DNA of 34,746 nucleotides from the NCBI GenBank assembly GCA_022449455.1, contig JAKUPL010000035.1, positions 1 through 34,746 of the forward strand, in the 5' to 3' direction. A program made the position numbers and the translations under genes. The DNA comes from Alcanivorax sp. GTDB lineage: Bacteria; Pseudomonadota; Gammaproteobacteria; Pseudomonadales; Alcanivoracaceae. The notes below the pieces were generated by a model, which was not told where the DNA came from, searched no databases, and saw only the letters and a list, made by a program, of their open reading frames with translations. Shown piece by piece: positions 24,478-33,072 of the stretch; within the stretch, counting starts at the first letter, position 1; every line of letters begins with the position of its first letter.

Positions 24478-26115
24478 CTACTTGTGATGAAGGGGCCCCA
24501 CCGGTCGGCGTGGCCGGAAGCTGTCCGGATCGGCGGCGCGCCACCACTCGCCGTAGACGGTGTCCTCCGGCGCGTCCAGCAGCACGTTCGGTTGCAGAAA
24601 GTCGTACATTTTGTCCAGGGTCACCAGCTCGGTGGTGCCGCGCCGATGCATCAGATGCCGGGGCAGCAGTTCGCCGGGATGCTCCAGCCCCGCCGCCGCG
24701 ATGACCTCGGCCAGATGTTCCAGGGTGTGACGCTGGAAGTTGGCCACCCGGGGCGCCTTGTCCGCCACCACCAGACCGCGCTGGCGGCTGGGGTTCTGGG
24801 TGGCCACGCCGGTGGGGCAGCGGTCGTTGTGGCAGCTCTTGGTCTGCACGCAGCCCAGGCTGAGCATGAAAGCGCGGGCGGCGTTGCACCAGTCCGCGCC
24901 CAGCGCCATATTGGCGGCCAGGGTGTAGGCGCTGTACACCTTGCCGCTGGCCGCCAGCCGCACCCGCGAACGCAGGCCGGTGCCAACCAGTGCATTGCGC
25001 ACCATCAGCAGGCCCTCGCGCAGCGGCAGCCCCAGATGATCGGAAAATTCCTCCGGCGCCGCGCCGGTGCCGCCCTCGGTGCCGTCCACCACGATGTAGT
25101 CCAGCTCGATACCGGAATCCAGCATGGCCTTGCACAGCGCCAGCACTTCCCAGGGATGGCCCACGCACAGCTTCACGCCCACCGGCTTGCCGCCGGAATC
25201 CTCGCGCAGAGAGGCGGCGAGTTCGAGCAGCTCGCGGGGCGTGGAAAAGGCGCTGTGCCAGGCCGGCGAGCGGCAATCCTCGTTCATGGGAATCTTGCGG
25301 GTGTCGGCGATCTCGCGGGTGATCTTGGCCGCCGGCAGCACGCCACCGTGGCCCGGTTTGGCGCCCTGACTGAGCTTGATTTCGATCATCTTGACCTGAT
25401 CCAGGGTGGCCTGCTCGCGGAACAAGCCGCGGTCGAAGTGCCCGTCCCGGTCGCGGCAACCGAAGTAGCCGCTGCCGATTTCCCACACCAGGTCGCCGCC
25501 GTGACGACGGTGGTAGGGACTGATACCGCCCTCGCCGGTGTCGTGGTAGAACCCGCCGCGCCGCGCGCCCAGATTGAGCGCTTCGATGGCCGGCGCGCTC
25601 AGCGAGCCGAAGCTCATCGCCGATATGTTCAGCAACGCCGCCTCGTAGGGTTGGGTGCAGGCCTCGCCGCCGACCCGCACGCGGAAATCCGCGTCCGGTT
25701 TCGGACGCGGCGCCATGGAATGAGCCAGCACCTGGAACTCGGCGTCGTAGGCGTCCAGGTCGCTGCCGAACGGCTTCACGTCCACCTGGTCCTTGGCCCG
25801 TTCGTAGATCAGCGAGCGCATGTCCCGGTTGTAGGGCCGCCCTTCCCGGTCGTTCTCGACGATGTATTGACGCAGGAAGGGCCGCAGAAATTCGAAGAAC
25901 CAGCGAAAATGCGCCAGCAGCGGATAGTTACGCAGCAACGTATGGCGCGACTGGATCAGATCCCAGAGACCGCGCAGTCCGAGCACACCAAACACCGCCA
26001 GGGCCGCCCAGGCCCAGGGCGATCGCGACCAGCGCCACACCGCCGCCGCGGCCACCGCGGTGCACAGCCAGACCAGAACCAGAGCCCCGTAACGCGCCGG
26101 TGCGGTAGTACTCAT
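24478..26115 (-). CDS. Membrane-anchored FMN-binding glutamate synthase-like protein
   Basis: The 545-residue protein has two N-terminal membrane helices (about 8-28 and 32-52), then a TIM-barrel domain of the FMN-dependent glutamate synthase large-subunit family. Recognisable are the flavin-binding region (SFGSLSAPAIEALNLGA, KPGHGGVLPA, VDGTEGGTGAAP) and the Cys cluster CVQTKSCHNDRCPTG for an Fe-S centre. It lacks the glutaminase and other domains of full GltB, so the true reaction is not known; such stand-alone proteins are widespread. It starts back to back with the ModE-type gene. Confidence 0.87.
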   Translation of the reverse strand: MSTTAPARYGALVLVWLCTAVAAAAVWRWSRSPWAWAALAVFGVLGLRGLWDLIQSRHTLLRNYPLLAHFRWFFEFLRPFLRQYIVENDREGRPYNRDMRSLIYERAKDQVDVKPFGSDLDAYDAEFQVLAHSMAPRPKPDADFRVRVGGEACTQPYEAALLNISAMSFGSLSAPAIEALNLGARRGGFYHDTGEGGISPYHRRHGGDLVWEIGSGYFGCRDRDGHFDRGLFREQATLDQVKMIEIKLSQGAKPGHGGVLPAAKITREIADTRKIPMNEDCRSPAWHSAFSTPRELLELAASLREDSGGKPVGVKLCVGHPWEVLALCKAMLDSGIELDYIVVDGTEGGTGAAPEEFSDHLGLPLREGLLMVRNALVGTGLRSRVRLAASGKVYSAYTLAANMALGADWCNAARAFMLSLGCVQTKSCHNDRCPTGVATQNPSRQRGLVVADKAPRVANFQRHTLEHLAEVIAAAGLEHPGELLPRHLMHRRGTTELVTLDKMYDFLQPNVLLDAPEDTVYGEWWRAADPDSFRPRRPVGPLHHK

Positions 26116-26308
26116 GAATGCTTCGCTCCCCTACGGAATAACCGATCAAGCCGGTTGACGGTTTCGCCCGAGCCTACCGCAAAAGCGACCCGGTCGCCGC
26201 GCCGCAAAAGTAAAGGCTGGTAAACGCCACACCGCCGTGTCGGCGGGGCCGCCGGTGCACTACACTCTGCCTCTACCGTGTATGGCGACGAGGAAGACCA
26301 CAACGTCC

Positions 26309-26653
26309 ATGGCCAACTACATCAAACTGCGCGCCCGTCTGATGCGCGACGACGACATCGCCTTCGGCCCCGGCAAGGCGCAACTGCTGGACGCCATCGA
26401 AAGCACCGGCTCGATTTCCGCGGCGGCCCGCGAGGTGGGCATGAGCTACCGGCGCGCCTGGCTGCTGGTGGACACCATGAACCGCTGCTTCCGGGAGCCG
26501 TTGGTCCATTCCGCCCCCGGCGGCAAGCACGGCGGCGGCGCCGAGGTCACCGAGGCAGGGCGGCGTATTCGCCAGCGTTACCGGCAGATGGAACAGGCGC
26601 TGCGTGATCTGGCCGACGACTTCGAAACAAGCCTGGAGAACGAACTGAACTGA
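26309..26653 (+). CDS. Stand-alone ModE-type winged-helix regulator
   Basis: The 114-residue protein is the N-terminal DNA-binding domain of ModE without the molybdate-binding Mop/TOBE domains. Signatures: LLDAIESTGSISAAAREVGMSYRRAW (helix-turn-helix), then the wing with GGKHGGGAEVTEAGRRI and a C-terminal dimerising helix. In full ModE, molybdate binds the missing domains, so this form must sense metal another way or through a partner. The start is set at MANYIKLRARLM (26309), where the family usually begins, with AGGAAG about 12 bases upstream; ATG at 26282 is an alternative. It lies 118 bp upstream of a TonB-dependent receptor whose promoter carries a ModE-like box. Confidence 0.88.
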   Translation: MANYIKLRARLMRDDDIAFGPGKAQLLDAIESTGSISAAAREVGMSYRRAWLLVDTMNRCFREPLVHSAPGGKHGGGAEVTEAGRRIRQRYRQMEQALRDLADDFETSLENELN

Positions 26654-26693
26654 ACGCCCGGCAAAACCCGCCGGTCACGCTGCTGGCTTTTCT

Positions 26694-26727
26694 TTGACTA
26701 CCGCTATATCCTGCCATGCATAACGAA
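26694..26727 (+). promoter_or_regulatory. ModE-box-like operator over a promoter
   Basis: CGCTAT (26702-26707) and ATAACG (26720-26725) form an inverted repeat with a 12-bp spacer. The extended form ACCGCTATATC-N6-TGCATAACGAA is close to the ModE consensus ATCGCTATATA-N6-TATATAACGAT as I remember it: about 9 of 11 and 8 of 11 matches. TTGACT at 26694-26699 is a good -35 box immediately upstream, and CATAAC at 26719-26724 a weak -10 (19-bp spacing), so a bound dimer would cover the promoter of the TonB-dependent receptor. Seen directly: the repeat and position. Inferred: ModE-type repression. Confidence 0.7.
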
Positions 26728-26771
26728 TTTTAACAGTCGTACCATTCGCTCGTCAGCCAGAGAGTTTTTCC

Positions 26772-28814
26772 ATGAACGTTTTTCTTTTTCCGGCGGCCCT
26801 GTGCCTGCCGGTGGCTTCGCTTTGCCTGCCGGCCCACGCCGCTCCCTCCCCTGAATCCGGCGACCGCTTCGAACTGGGCGTTCTGGAACCGGTGGTGGTG
26901 CAAGGGGACGGCATCGACGCCGACCAGACCAGTACCCACTCCACCGTCACCAGCGACGATATGCGCCGCTTCAACCGCACCGACGTCTCCCAGGCGCTGG
27001 AGCTGCTGCCCGGCGTCAATACCGTGATGATGGGCGGTCGCAGTGAGCGGCTGATCAATGTACGCGGCTTCGACTCTCGCCAGGTGCCGCTGTTTATCGA
27101 TGGCATTCCGGTGTACGTGCCCTACGACGGCAACATCGATCTGTCCCGTCTGACCACCTACGACGTGGCGGAAATCTCGGTGAGCAAGGGCTACACCTCG
27201 CTGTTGGCCGGCCCCAACACCCTCGGCGGCGCCATCAACGTGGTCGGTCGCCGGCCCCGGCTGGGCACCGAGGCGGAAGCCGGCTACGGCATGAGCTTCG
27301 ACGATCGCTTCTCGCGCAACGCCTGGGACAGCTACGCCAACGTGGGCACCAACCAGGGCCGCTGGTACGCCCAGGTCGGTGGCTCGATCCGCGATCAGGA
27401 CTATTTCCCGTTGGCCGGTGACTTCGACCCCACCGCCGACGAAGACGGCGGCCGCCGGGAGAACTCGGAATACACCGACCGCAAACTGTCGCTGCGTCTG
27501 GGCTTTACCCCCAACGCCTCCGACGAATACGTGTTCAGCTATTACAAGCAGGACGGTGAGAAGCAGACGCCCCCCTATGCCGGTGACGATCCCAACACCC
27601 GGGTGCGTTTCTGGCAGTGGCCCTGGTACGACAAGGAAAGCTTCTACTTCAATTCCAAGACCCGGCTGCATGAGCATCTGGAGGCCAGGCTGCGGCTCTA
27701 CTACGACAGCTTCGAGAATTCGCTGCGCTCCTACGACGACGCCACTTACAGCAGCATGAACCGGCCCTACGCCTTCGACAGCACCTACGACGATTACTCC
27801 TGGGGCGGCAGCGTGGAACTGGGCACCGACCTGTTCGAGCGCCACGATCTGCGCCTGGCGGTGCATTACAAAACCGACGTTCACCGCGAAGTGGGCGACA
27901 TCGGCGAGCCGGAGCAGCGCTTTGAAGACCGCACCGTCTCGGTGGGCGTGGAAGACCGCTTCGCCGCCACCGACCGGCTGACGCTGCTGGCCGGCATCAG
28001 CTATGACCGGCTGCGCGGCGAGCAGGCCGACAATCTGGTCAACGGCACCATCGAACCGTTCGAGCTGGCGTCCACCTCGGCGGTCAATCTGCAGGCCGGC
28101 GCCCTGCTCGCCTTCCACGACCACCTCAAAGGCCGCCTGATCGCCTCCAAGCGCAGCCGTTACCCGACCATCAAGGACCGCTACTCGTTCCGCATGGGCT
28201 CGGCGCTGCCGAACCCGGATCTGGACGCGGAAACCAGCACCGGCGTGGAAGCCGGTCTGGCCGGCGACCTGCTGGTCGGCACCAATACGCCGATGCATTG
28301 GGGCGCCGCGGTGTTCCGCAACGAGATCGACGACAGCATCCAAAGCATCGCCATCGACAACGGCCTGTGCAGCTCGCCGCCCTGCTCGCAATTGCAGAAC
28401 GTGGCGGAGTCGGTGCTGCAGGGCGCCGAGGCGGAGCTGACCGTGAACCTGGGCAACGCCTGGCAATACCACCTCAACTACACCTACCTGCACCGGGACA
28501 ACAAGTCCGACCCGGACCTGCGCGCTCTGGACACCCCCCGCCACAGCGGCTTCACCTATCTAAGCTGGTTCCTGGGCGACACCTGGACCCTCACCGCCAG
28601 CGCCCGTGCCGACAGCGGCCGCTACAACGACAGCGACGGCACGCGGCAAACCGCCGGTTTCGTCACCACCGGCCTCAAGGCCGCCTGGCGGCCGCTGCCG
28701 CAATGGCAGCTGGAAGCCGGCGTGGACAACCTGGGCGACAAGCTCTACGCCTATGACGAGGGCTACTACGAGCCGGGCCGCACCTACTTCACCAAGGTGC
28801 GCTGGCGCTACTGA
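26772..28814 (+). CDS. TonB-dependent outer-membrane receptor
   Basis: The 680-residue protein has a signal peptide (cleavage near AHA-AP), a possible TonB box (LEPVVVQGDG), a plug domain (about 45-160, with LELLPGVNTV, LINVRGFDSRQVPLFIDGIPVY and GPNTLGGAINVV) and a 22-stranded barrel ending in the aromatic WRY. It should move a scarce ligand across the outer membrane with TonB energy. A Cys pair at 533/538 lies in a probable outer loop. The ModE-type gene just upstream and the ModE-like box in its promoter suggest molybdate, tungstate or a metallophore complex as ligand, unlike the iron or cobalamin usual for the family. It leads an operon with a small secreted protein and a di-haem protein. 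Confidence 0.93.
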   Translation: MNVFLFPAALCLPVASLCLPAHAAPSPESGDRFELGVLEPVVVQGDGIDADQTSTHSTVTSDDMRRFNRTDVSQALELLPGVNTVMMGGRSERLINVRGFDSRQVPLFIDGIPVYVPYDGNIDLSRLTTYDVAEISVSKGYTSLLAGPNTLGGAINVVGRRPRLGTEAEAGYGMSFDDRFSRNAWDSYANVGTNQGRWYAQVGGSIRDQDYFPLAGDFDPTADEDGGRRENSEYTDRKLSLRLGFTPNASDEYVFSYYKQDGEKQTPPYAGDDPNTRVRFWQWPWYDKESFYFNSKTRLHEHLEARLRLYYDSFENSLRSYDDATYSSMNRPYAFDSTYDDYSWGGSVELGTDLFERHDLRLAVHYKTDVHREVGDIGEPEQRFEDRTVSVGVEDRFAATDRLTLLAGISYDRLRGEQADNLVNGTIEPFELASTSAVNLQAGALLAFHDHLKGRLIASKRSRYPTIKDRYSFRMGSALPNPDLDAETSTGVEAGLAGDLLVGTNTPMHWGAAVFRNEIDDSIQSIAIDNGLCSSPPCSQLQNVAESVLQGAEAELTVNLGNAWQYHLNYTYLHRDNKSDPDLRALDTPRHSGFTYLSWFLGDTWTLTASARADSGRYNDSDGTRQTAGFVTTGLKAAWRPLPQWQLEAGVDNLGDKLYAYDEGYYEPGRTYFTKVRWRY

Positions 28815-28849
28815 GCGGCGCGCTCCAGACGGTCATTCAGGAGATCACC

Positions 28850-29386
28850 ATGACATTCGTTTCCCGTTACGCCGCCCTGGCGCTGCTCGCCCTGCCGCTG
28901 GCCGCGCCGGCCATGGACGCCGGCGAGGCCGACGGCTGTGCCACCTACGAAGCGCCGGAACAGGCCGTGATCGAACGGCTCACCGCGCCCTCTCTGCCCG
29001 AGCCCCGCGGCGCGGAAGGCGCGGCCCCGGCGCGCCTCGACACCGGCACCGCTTACCGCGCCACGCTATCACCCCAGGACGACTTTGCGTTCGCCGCCGA
29101 ACCCGGCCGCCATACCCTCGCGGACGGCGCCTACGCCGGCGCCTTCGTGTTCCACACCGACCGGGCCGGCCCCTATCGCGCCTACATCGACGACGCCAGC
29201 TGGGTGGATCTGGTGGACAAGGACGGCGCCCTGGTGCCCTCGGAGGATTTCGGCGGCCGCCACCAATGCGAGGCGCTGCGCAAGTTCGTGGTCTATTCCT
29301 TGGACGCGGATCGGGACTATGTGCTGCAACTGAGCGGCGGCACCCGGCAGCGCGTGCGCGTGCTGGTGCAACCGGACCGTCGCTGA
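28850..29386 (+). CDS. Small secreted periplasmic protein of the receptor operon
   Basis: The 178-residue product has a signal peptide (cleavage near APA-MD) and no membrane helix. It has two Cys after cleavage (in DGCATY and RHQCEALRK), probably one disulfide. The second half (AGPYRAYIDDASWVDLVDKDGALV...LQLSGG) reads like a beta-sandwich domain. Similar small proteins occur, as far as I recall, beside TonB-dependent receptors, sometimes with misleading names; the function is unknown. It lies 35 bp after the receptor gene, and its TGA shares one base with the next ATG (TGATG), so it is translationally linked with the di-haem gene. A periplasmic binding or receptor-accessory role is a guess. 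Confidence 0.8.
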   Translation: MTFVSRYAALALLALPLAAPAMDAGEADGCATYEAPEQAVIERLTAPSLPEPRGAEGAAPARLDTGTAYRATLSPQDDFAFAAEPGRHTLADGAYAGAFVFHTDRAGPYRAYIDDASWVDLVDKDGALVPSEDFGGRHQCEALRKFVVYSLDADRDYVLQLSGGTRQRVRVLVQPDRR

Positions 29387-30639
29387 TGGGCCAGCCACGA
29401 TGGCGGTGGCCTCTGTCATTACTGCTTGTGGCACTGATCGGCCAGGCCGGTGCCGGGCCGGCGCCGGACCCGCGCCGGGGCGAGGCGTTCTTCAACACCG
29501 CCTTCGTGGCGGCGCCCTCCCCGGCCAGCCTGCGCGACGGGCTCGGCCCGCTGTTCAACGCCGCCGCCTGCGACCAGTGTCATAGCCGCGGCGGCCGGCG
29601 CGTGCGGCCCGCCGACGGCGAGCCGCTGCCCACCGGTCTGGTGATGCAACTCAGCCAGCGGAAGGCGGGCGGCGCCCGGGGCCCCCACGACGCCTACGGC
29701 ACCACCTTCAATCCGCTGGCGGTGGCCGGCGTGCCCGCCGAGGGCCGGATAACCGTGCGCTGGCGCACCCGGCACGGCCGCTACACGGATGGCGAGGGCT
29801 GGCGGCTGCAAACGCCGGACTATGAATTCCAGGCGCTCAGCCTCGGCCCCCTGGGCGAGGCGGCGGCGTTCTCCGTGCGCGGCGCCGCCGCCCTGGACGG
29901 TGTCGGGGCGCTGGCGGCTATTCCAACGGCGGTGATCCTGGCCGGGGCGGATGCCGGCGACCGGGACGGCGACGGCATCAGCGGTCGGCCCAACTGGATC
30001 GAGGTGGACGGCGAACGGCGCCTGGGTCGCTTCGGCTGGAAGGCCAACCACCCGGACCTGGAAACACAGATCGCCGCGGCCCTGATCAACGAGCAGGGCA
30101 TCACCACCTCGCGACGTCCGGAATCCGGCTGCGCCCCGCCGCAGCGGCGCTGCCGGGCGGCGCCCAACGGCGGCGAGCCGGAGATGGCCGACGACGACCT
30201 GGCCGCCCTGGTGGCGTTCGTCGCCGGGCTGGCACCGCCGGCGCCGGTGGCCGATCCGTCCGGCGACGGCGCCGAGCTGTTCCGCGCGCTGGGCTGCGCC
30301 GCCTGCCATCGACCGTCCATCGAATGGCGGCAACAGGGACGAACGGCGCGCCTGGCACCGTACACGGATTTGCTGCTGCACGATCTTGGCGAAGGGTTGG
30401 CCGACCATCGACCGGACCACGACGCCGACGGCCGGGAATGGCGCACCGCGCCGCTGTGGGGGCTGGGGCGGGCGCGCCGTGCCGGGCTGCCAGCCTGCTA
30501 CCTGCACGATTGCCGCGCGCGCACCCTGGAGGAAGCGGTTCTCTGGCACGGCGGCGAAGCCGCCGCCAGCCGGGACGCCTTCACCACCCTGCCCGGCCCG
30601 CGCCGGCGGGCGCTGCTCCACTTTCTGGAAGGCCTTTGA
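29386..30639 (+). CDS. Di-haem oxidoreductase-like (DHOR) periplasmic protein
   Basis: The 417-residue protein has a signal peptide and two haem c sites, C62-DQCH and C304-AACH. The layout matches the di-haem 'thiol oxidoreductase-like' family (DHOR, related to cytochrome c peroxidase). Typical segments are FNAAACDQCH with AGG-rich surroundings, RDGDGISGRPNWIE, RFGWKANHPDLETQIAAALINEQGI and TDLLLHDLGEGLAD. The C-terminal PLWGLGRA and FLEGL are also family-like. Members often stand in iron- or metal-uptake operons with imelysin proteins; no imelysin gene is present here. Third and last gene of the TonB-receptor operon; it could change the redox state of the imported metal or of its carrier, which is inference. 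Confidence 0.88.
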   Translation: MGQPRWRWPLSLLLVALIGQAGAGPAPDPRRGEAFFNTAFVAAPSPASLRDGLGPLFNAAACDQCHSRGGRRVRPADGEPLPTGLVMQLSQRKAGGARGPHDAYGTTFNPLAVAGVPAEGRITVRWRTRHGRYTDGEGWRLQTPDYEFQALSLGPLGEAAAFSVRGAAALDGVGALAAIPTAVILAGADAGDRDGDGISGRPNWIEVDGERRLGRFGWKANHPDLETQIAAALINEQGITTSRRPESGCAPPQRRCRAAPNGGEPEMADDDLAALVAFVAGLAPPAPVADPSGDGAELFRALGCAACHRPSIEWRQQGRTARLAPYTDLLLHDLGEGLADHRPDHDADGREWRTAPLWGLGRARRAGLPACYLHDCRARTLEEAVLWHGGEAAASRDAFTTLPGPRRRALLHFLEGL

Positions 30640-30677
30640 CGGGTCGCGGGCCGGTCCGCGTTTCTCCCCGGCCCCGC

Positions 30678-32036
30678 TTACTGGTCGTCGGCGTCGGAGA
30701 CGTCGTCGGCGGGCTCCCCGCCGTCCTCGTCGTCCACCTTGGGCGGCAAGGCCCGGCGTGCCTTGGCGCCCAGCTCGTGCAGCTTGTGGGCCTGGCCGAG
30801 CAGATTGCCGCGCCCCTCGGTGAGCCGTTTGTAAGCGGTTTCCCAGGAATCGTGGGCGCGGTCGATCTTGTCGCCCACGTCCGCCAGGGACTCGCTGAGG
30901 CGGGTGATCTGATCGCAGATCAGGCCGGCCCGGTTGGCGATGTCCAGGGCGTTGCGGTTCTGGTACTCGTAGCGCCAGATATTCTGGATGGTGCGCAGGG
31001 TGACCAGCAGCGTGGTCGGGCTGACCAGCACGATATTGCGCTCATAGGCTTCGGTGTAGAGCCCCGGGTCCGCTTCCATGGCGGTCATGAAGGCTCCTTC
31101 CACGGGAATGAACAGCAGCACGAAGTCGAGGCTGCGCACCCCTTCCAGGTTGCCGTAAGCCTTGATGTTCAGGCCCTTGATGTGGGCGCGCAGGGATTGC
31201 AGGTGCTGGTCGCGGCTTTCCCGCCGGGTGTCGTCGTCCTCGGCACTGACCAGGCGCTCGTAGGCGACCAGCGACACCTTGGCGTCGATCACCACGTCCT
31301 TGTCTTCCGGCAGGTGGACGATGGCGTCCGGCAGCCGGCGCCCGCCGTCCTCGCTTTTCAGCGCCACCTGGGTGTCGTACTCGCGGCCCTTGGTCAGGCC
31401 GGAGCTTTCCAGCACCCGTTCCAGGATCATCTCGCCCCAGTTGCCCTGGGTTTTCACCTGGCCCTTGAGCGCCTGGGTCAGGTTGCGGGCGTCCAGGTGC
31501 ATCTGCTGGTTCAGGCTTTTCAGATGCTGGAGCTGCTCGGTCATGGCCGCCTGGGCGCGGGTGTCGTCGCTGTGGATCTGATCCACCCGGCGGCGGAACT
31601 CGGCCAGCTGCTCGCGGAACGGGTTGAGCAGCGTGTCCAGCCCCTGCCTGTTGTTCTCCTCGAACTGCTTGCTGCGGCGTTCGAAAATCTTCGCCGACAG
31701 GTTCTCGAACTCCTGTTTGAGCTGCTCGCGGCTTTGCTCCAGAAACGCCAGCTTGTCCTGCTGGCCGGCCAGCCGCTCCTCCAGGCGCGCCTTGTCGGCG
31801 CGGGCCTGGGCGTACTGGCCCTGGAGGTCCTGCAACTGCCGCTCCAGGGCGCCGGCGCGCTCCTGCTCGCGGGCCAGCTCGCGACCGCGCGCCTCACCGT
31901 CGTGCAGCGCCTGGTCCCGCTCCCGGCCCAGCCGGTTGAGCGGCGCCCGGGTCAGCAGCAACGCCACCAGGGCGGTGACCACCACCGCCAGGGTCATCGC
32001 CAGCGCCAGTAGCATCGGATCGCCGAGTCCGTTCAT
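30678..32036 (-). CDS. rmuC: DNA recombination protein RmuC
   Basis: The 452-residue protein has an N-terminal membrane helix (about 8-28), a long coiled coil rich in Glu, Gln, Arg and Leu (about 33-135) and the RmuC nuclease-like core. Typical stretches are GNWGEMILERVLESSGL, PDAIVHLPEDKDVVIDAKVSLVAYERLV and NIVLVSPTTLLVTLRTIQNIW. The core belongs to the restriction-endonuclease-like fold. RmuC limits recombination of inverted repeats in E. coli. It overlaps the end of tatD by 4 bp (ATGA), so the two are one unit. It converges with the di-haem protein gene. Confidence 0.95.
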   Translation of the reverse strand: MNGLGDPMLLALAMTLAVVVTALVALLLTRAPLNRLGRERDQALHDGEARGRELAREQERAGALERQLQDLQGQYAQARADKARLEERLAGQQDKLAFLEQSREQLKQEFENLSAKIFERRSKQFEENNRQGLDTLLNPFREQLAEFRRRVDQIHSDDTRAQAAMTEQLQHLKSLNQQMHLDARNLTQALKGQVKTQGNWGEMILERVLESSGLTKGREYDTQVALKSEDGGRRLPDAIVHLPEDKDVVIDAKVSLVAYERLVSAEDDDTRRESRDQHLQSLRAHIKGLNIKAYGNLEGVRSLDFVLLFIPVEGAFMTAMEADPGLYTEAYERNIVLVSPTTLLVTLRTIQNIWRYEYQNRNALDIANRAGLICDQITRLSESLADVGDKIDRAHDSWETAYKRLTEGRGNLLGQAHKLHELGAKARRALPPKVDDEDGGEPADDVSDADDQ

Positions 32037-32830
32037 GCCGCCGCCTTACTGAACAGAGTGTAGAAATTATCACGGGTGACCCGCGCCACCTCCGCCACCG
32101 GCAGCGCTTTCAAGTCGGCCACGCATTCCGCCACCCGCGCCACATGGCGGGGCTCATTGGGTTTGCCCCGGAACGGCACCGGCGCCAGCCAGGGCGAGTC
32201 GGTTTCGATCAGCAGGCGCTCCAGGGGCAGCGCGCGCACGGTGTCGCGCAGGGGCTCCGCATTGCGAAAGGTGACGATGCCGGAAATGGAAATATAAAAC
32301 CCCATCGCCATGGCCTGCTCGGCCATGTCGGTGTCCTCGGTGAAGCAATGCAGCACGCCGCGCACTTCGCCGCCGCCGTGCTCGCGCAGCAGCGCCAGGG
32401 TGTCCTCCTTGGCGCCCCGGGTGTGAATCACCAGCGGCAGACCGGTGCGGCGGGCGGCCTGAATGTGCGCCACGAAGCGGCGTTGCTGCCACTCGCGCTG
32501 CTCCTTGGCGTAGAAGTAATCCAGACCGGTTTCGCCGATGGCCACCACCCGGGGGTGGTCCGCCAGACGCACCAGCTCGTCCGCGTCCGGCTCGCGGGAT
32601 TCCTTGTAGAGCGGATGCACGCCCACGGTGGCGTGCACGTCCGCATGGCTTTCGGCCAGGGCGCGTACCCGTGGAAAGGTTTCCAGGTCGACGCCGATGC
32701 ACAGCATATGGGAAATACCGTCGGCGCGGGTGGCCGCCATCATCGCCTGGAAATCGCCGTCGTAAGCATCCAGGTTGAGCCGGTCCAGATGGCAGTGGGA
32801 ATCCACCAGGTCGAGGGAAACGTCGGGCAT
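32033..32830 (-). CDS. tatD: TatD family metal-dependent hydrolase/DNase
   Basis: The 265-residue protein is a TIM-barrel metal hydrolase of the TatD family. Metal ligands are visible: H-x-H in VDSHCHLD, Glu in AIGETGLDYFY, His in LVIHTRGA, His in GVLHCFTED and Asp in LIETDSPWL. Family members act as 3'-5' exonucleases or DNases, perhaps in repair of oxidised DNA. AAGGAG lies 10 bases before the ATG. Position near pilZ and holB is a common gammaproteobacterial arrangement, here interrupted by the KGG-repeat gene and a small ORF. Confidence 0.95.
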   Translation of the reverse strand: MPDVSLDLVDSHCHLDRLNLDAYDGDFQAMMAATRADGISHMLCIGVDLETFPRVRALAESHADVHATVGVHPLYKESREPDADELVRLADHPRVVAIGETGLDYFYAKEQREWQQRRFVAHIQAARRTGLPLVIHTRGAKEDTLALLREHGGGEVRGVLHCFTEDTDMAEQAMAMGFYISISGIVTFRNAEPLRDTVRALPLERLLIETDSPWLAPVPFRGKPNEPRHVARVAECVADLKALPVAEVARVTRDNFYTLFSKAAA

Positions 32831-32993
32831 CGCGGAGGGCTCCTTGTCGGCCGGTTGAAGCAGGTTCCACGGCGGGAACGGGCGATGCCAAGGGTAGCGA
32901 CGCCGAGCGGCCTTGGCCAGTCCCGCACACCGGCCCCGACCAGCTGGAAAAATGGTCGGAGCCCTTTCCAGCGTCGCGGAAAACGACGCGCAT

Positions 32994-33024
32994 AAAAAAG
33001 CCGCCCGGCGACAAGCCAGACGGC
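32994..33024 (-). terminator. Intrinsic terminator after the KGG-repeat gene
   Basis: Read on the minus strand, a 10-bp stem with two G-U pairs (33024-33015 with 33009-33000) and a 5-base loop is followed directly by T6 (32999-32994). It lies about 50 bp past the stop of the KGG-repeat gene and so ends that transcript before tatD, giving tatD-rmuC its own promoter somewhere in 32831-32993. Confidence 0.85.
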
Positions 33025-33072
33025 CCTTTCGATGCGCGGCGGTGCTCCGCGCGGTACGTTCACGACACCGTA

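Noticed and set aside
29386-30639. Calling the di-haem protein a cytochrome c peroxidase
   Set aside because: The spacing of the two CxxCH motifs (about 240 residues) and the RDGDGISGRPN and LLLHDLGEGLAD signatures fit the di-haem oxidoreductase-like family better than MauG/CcpA peroxidases.
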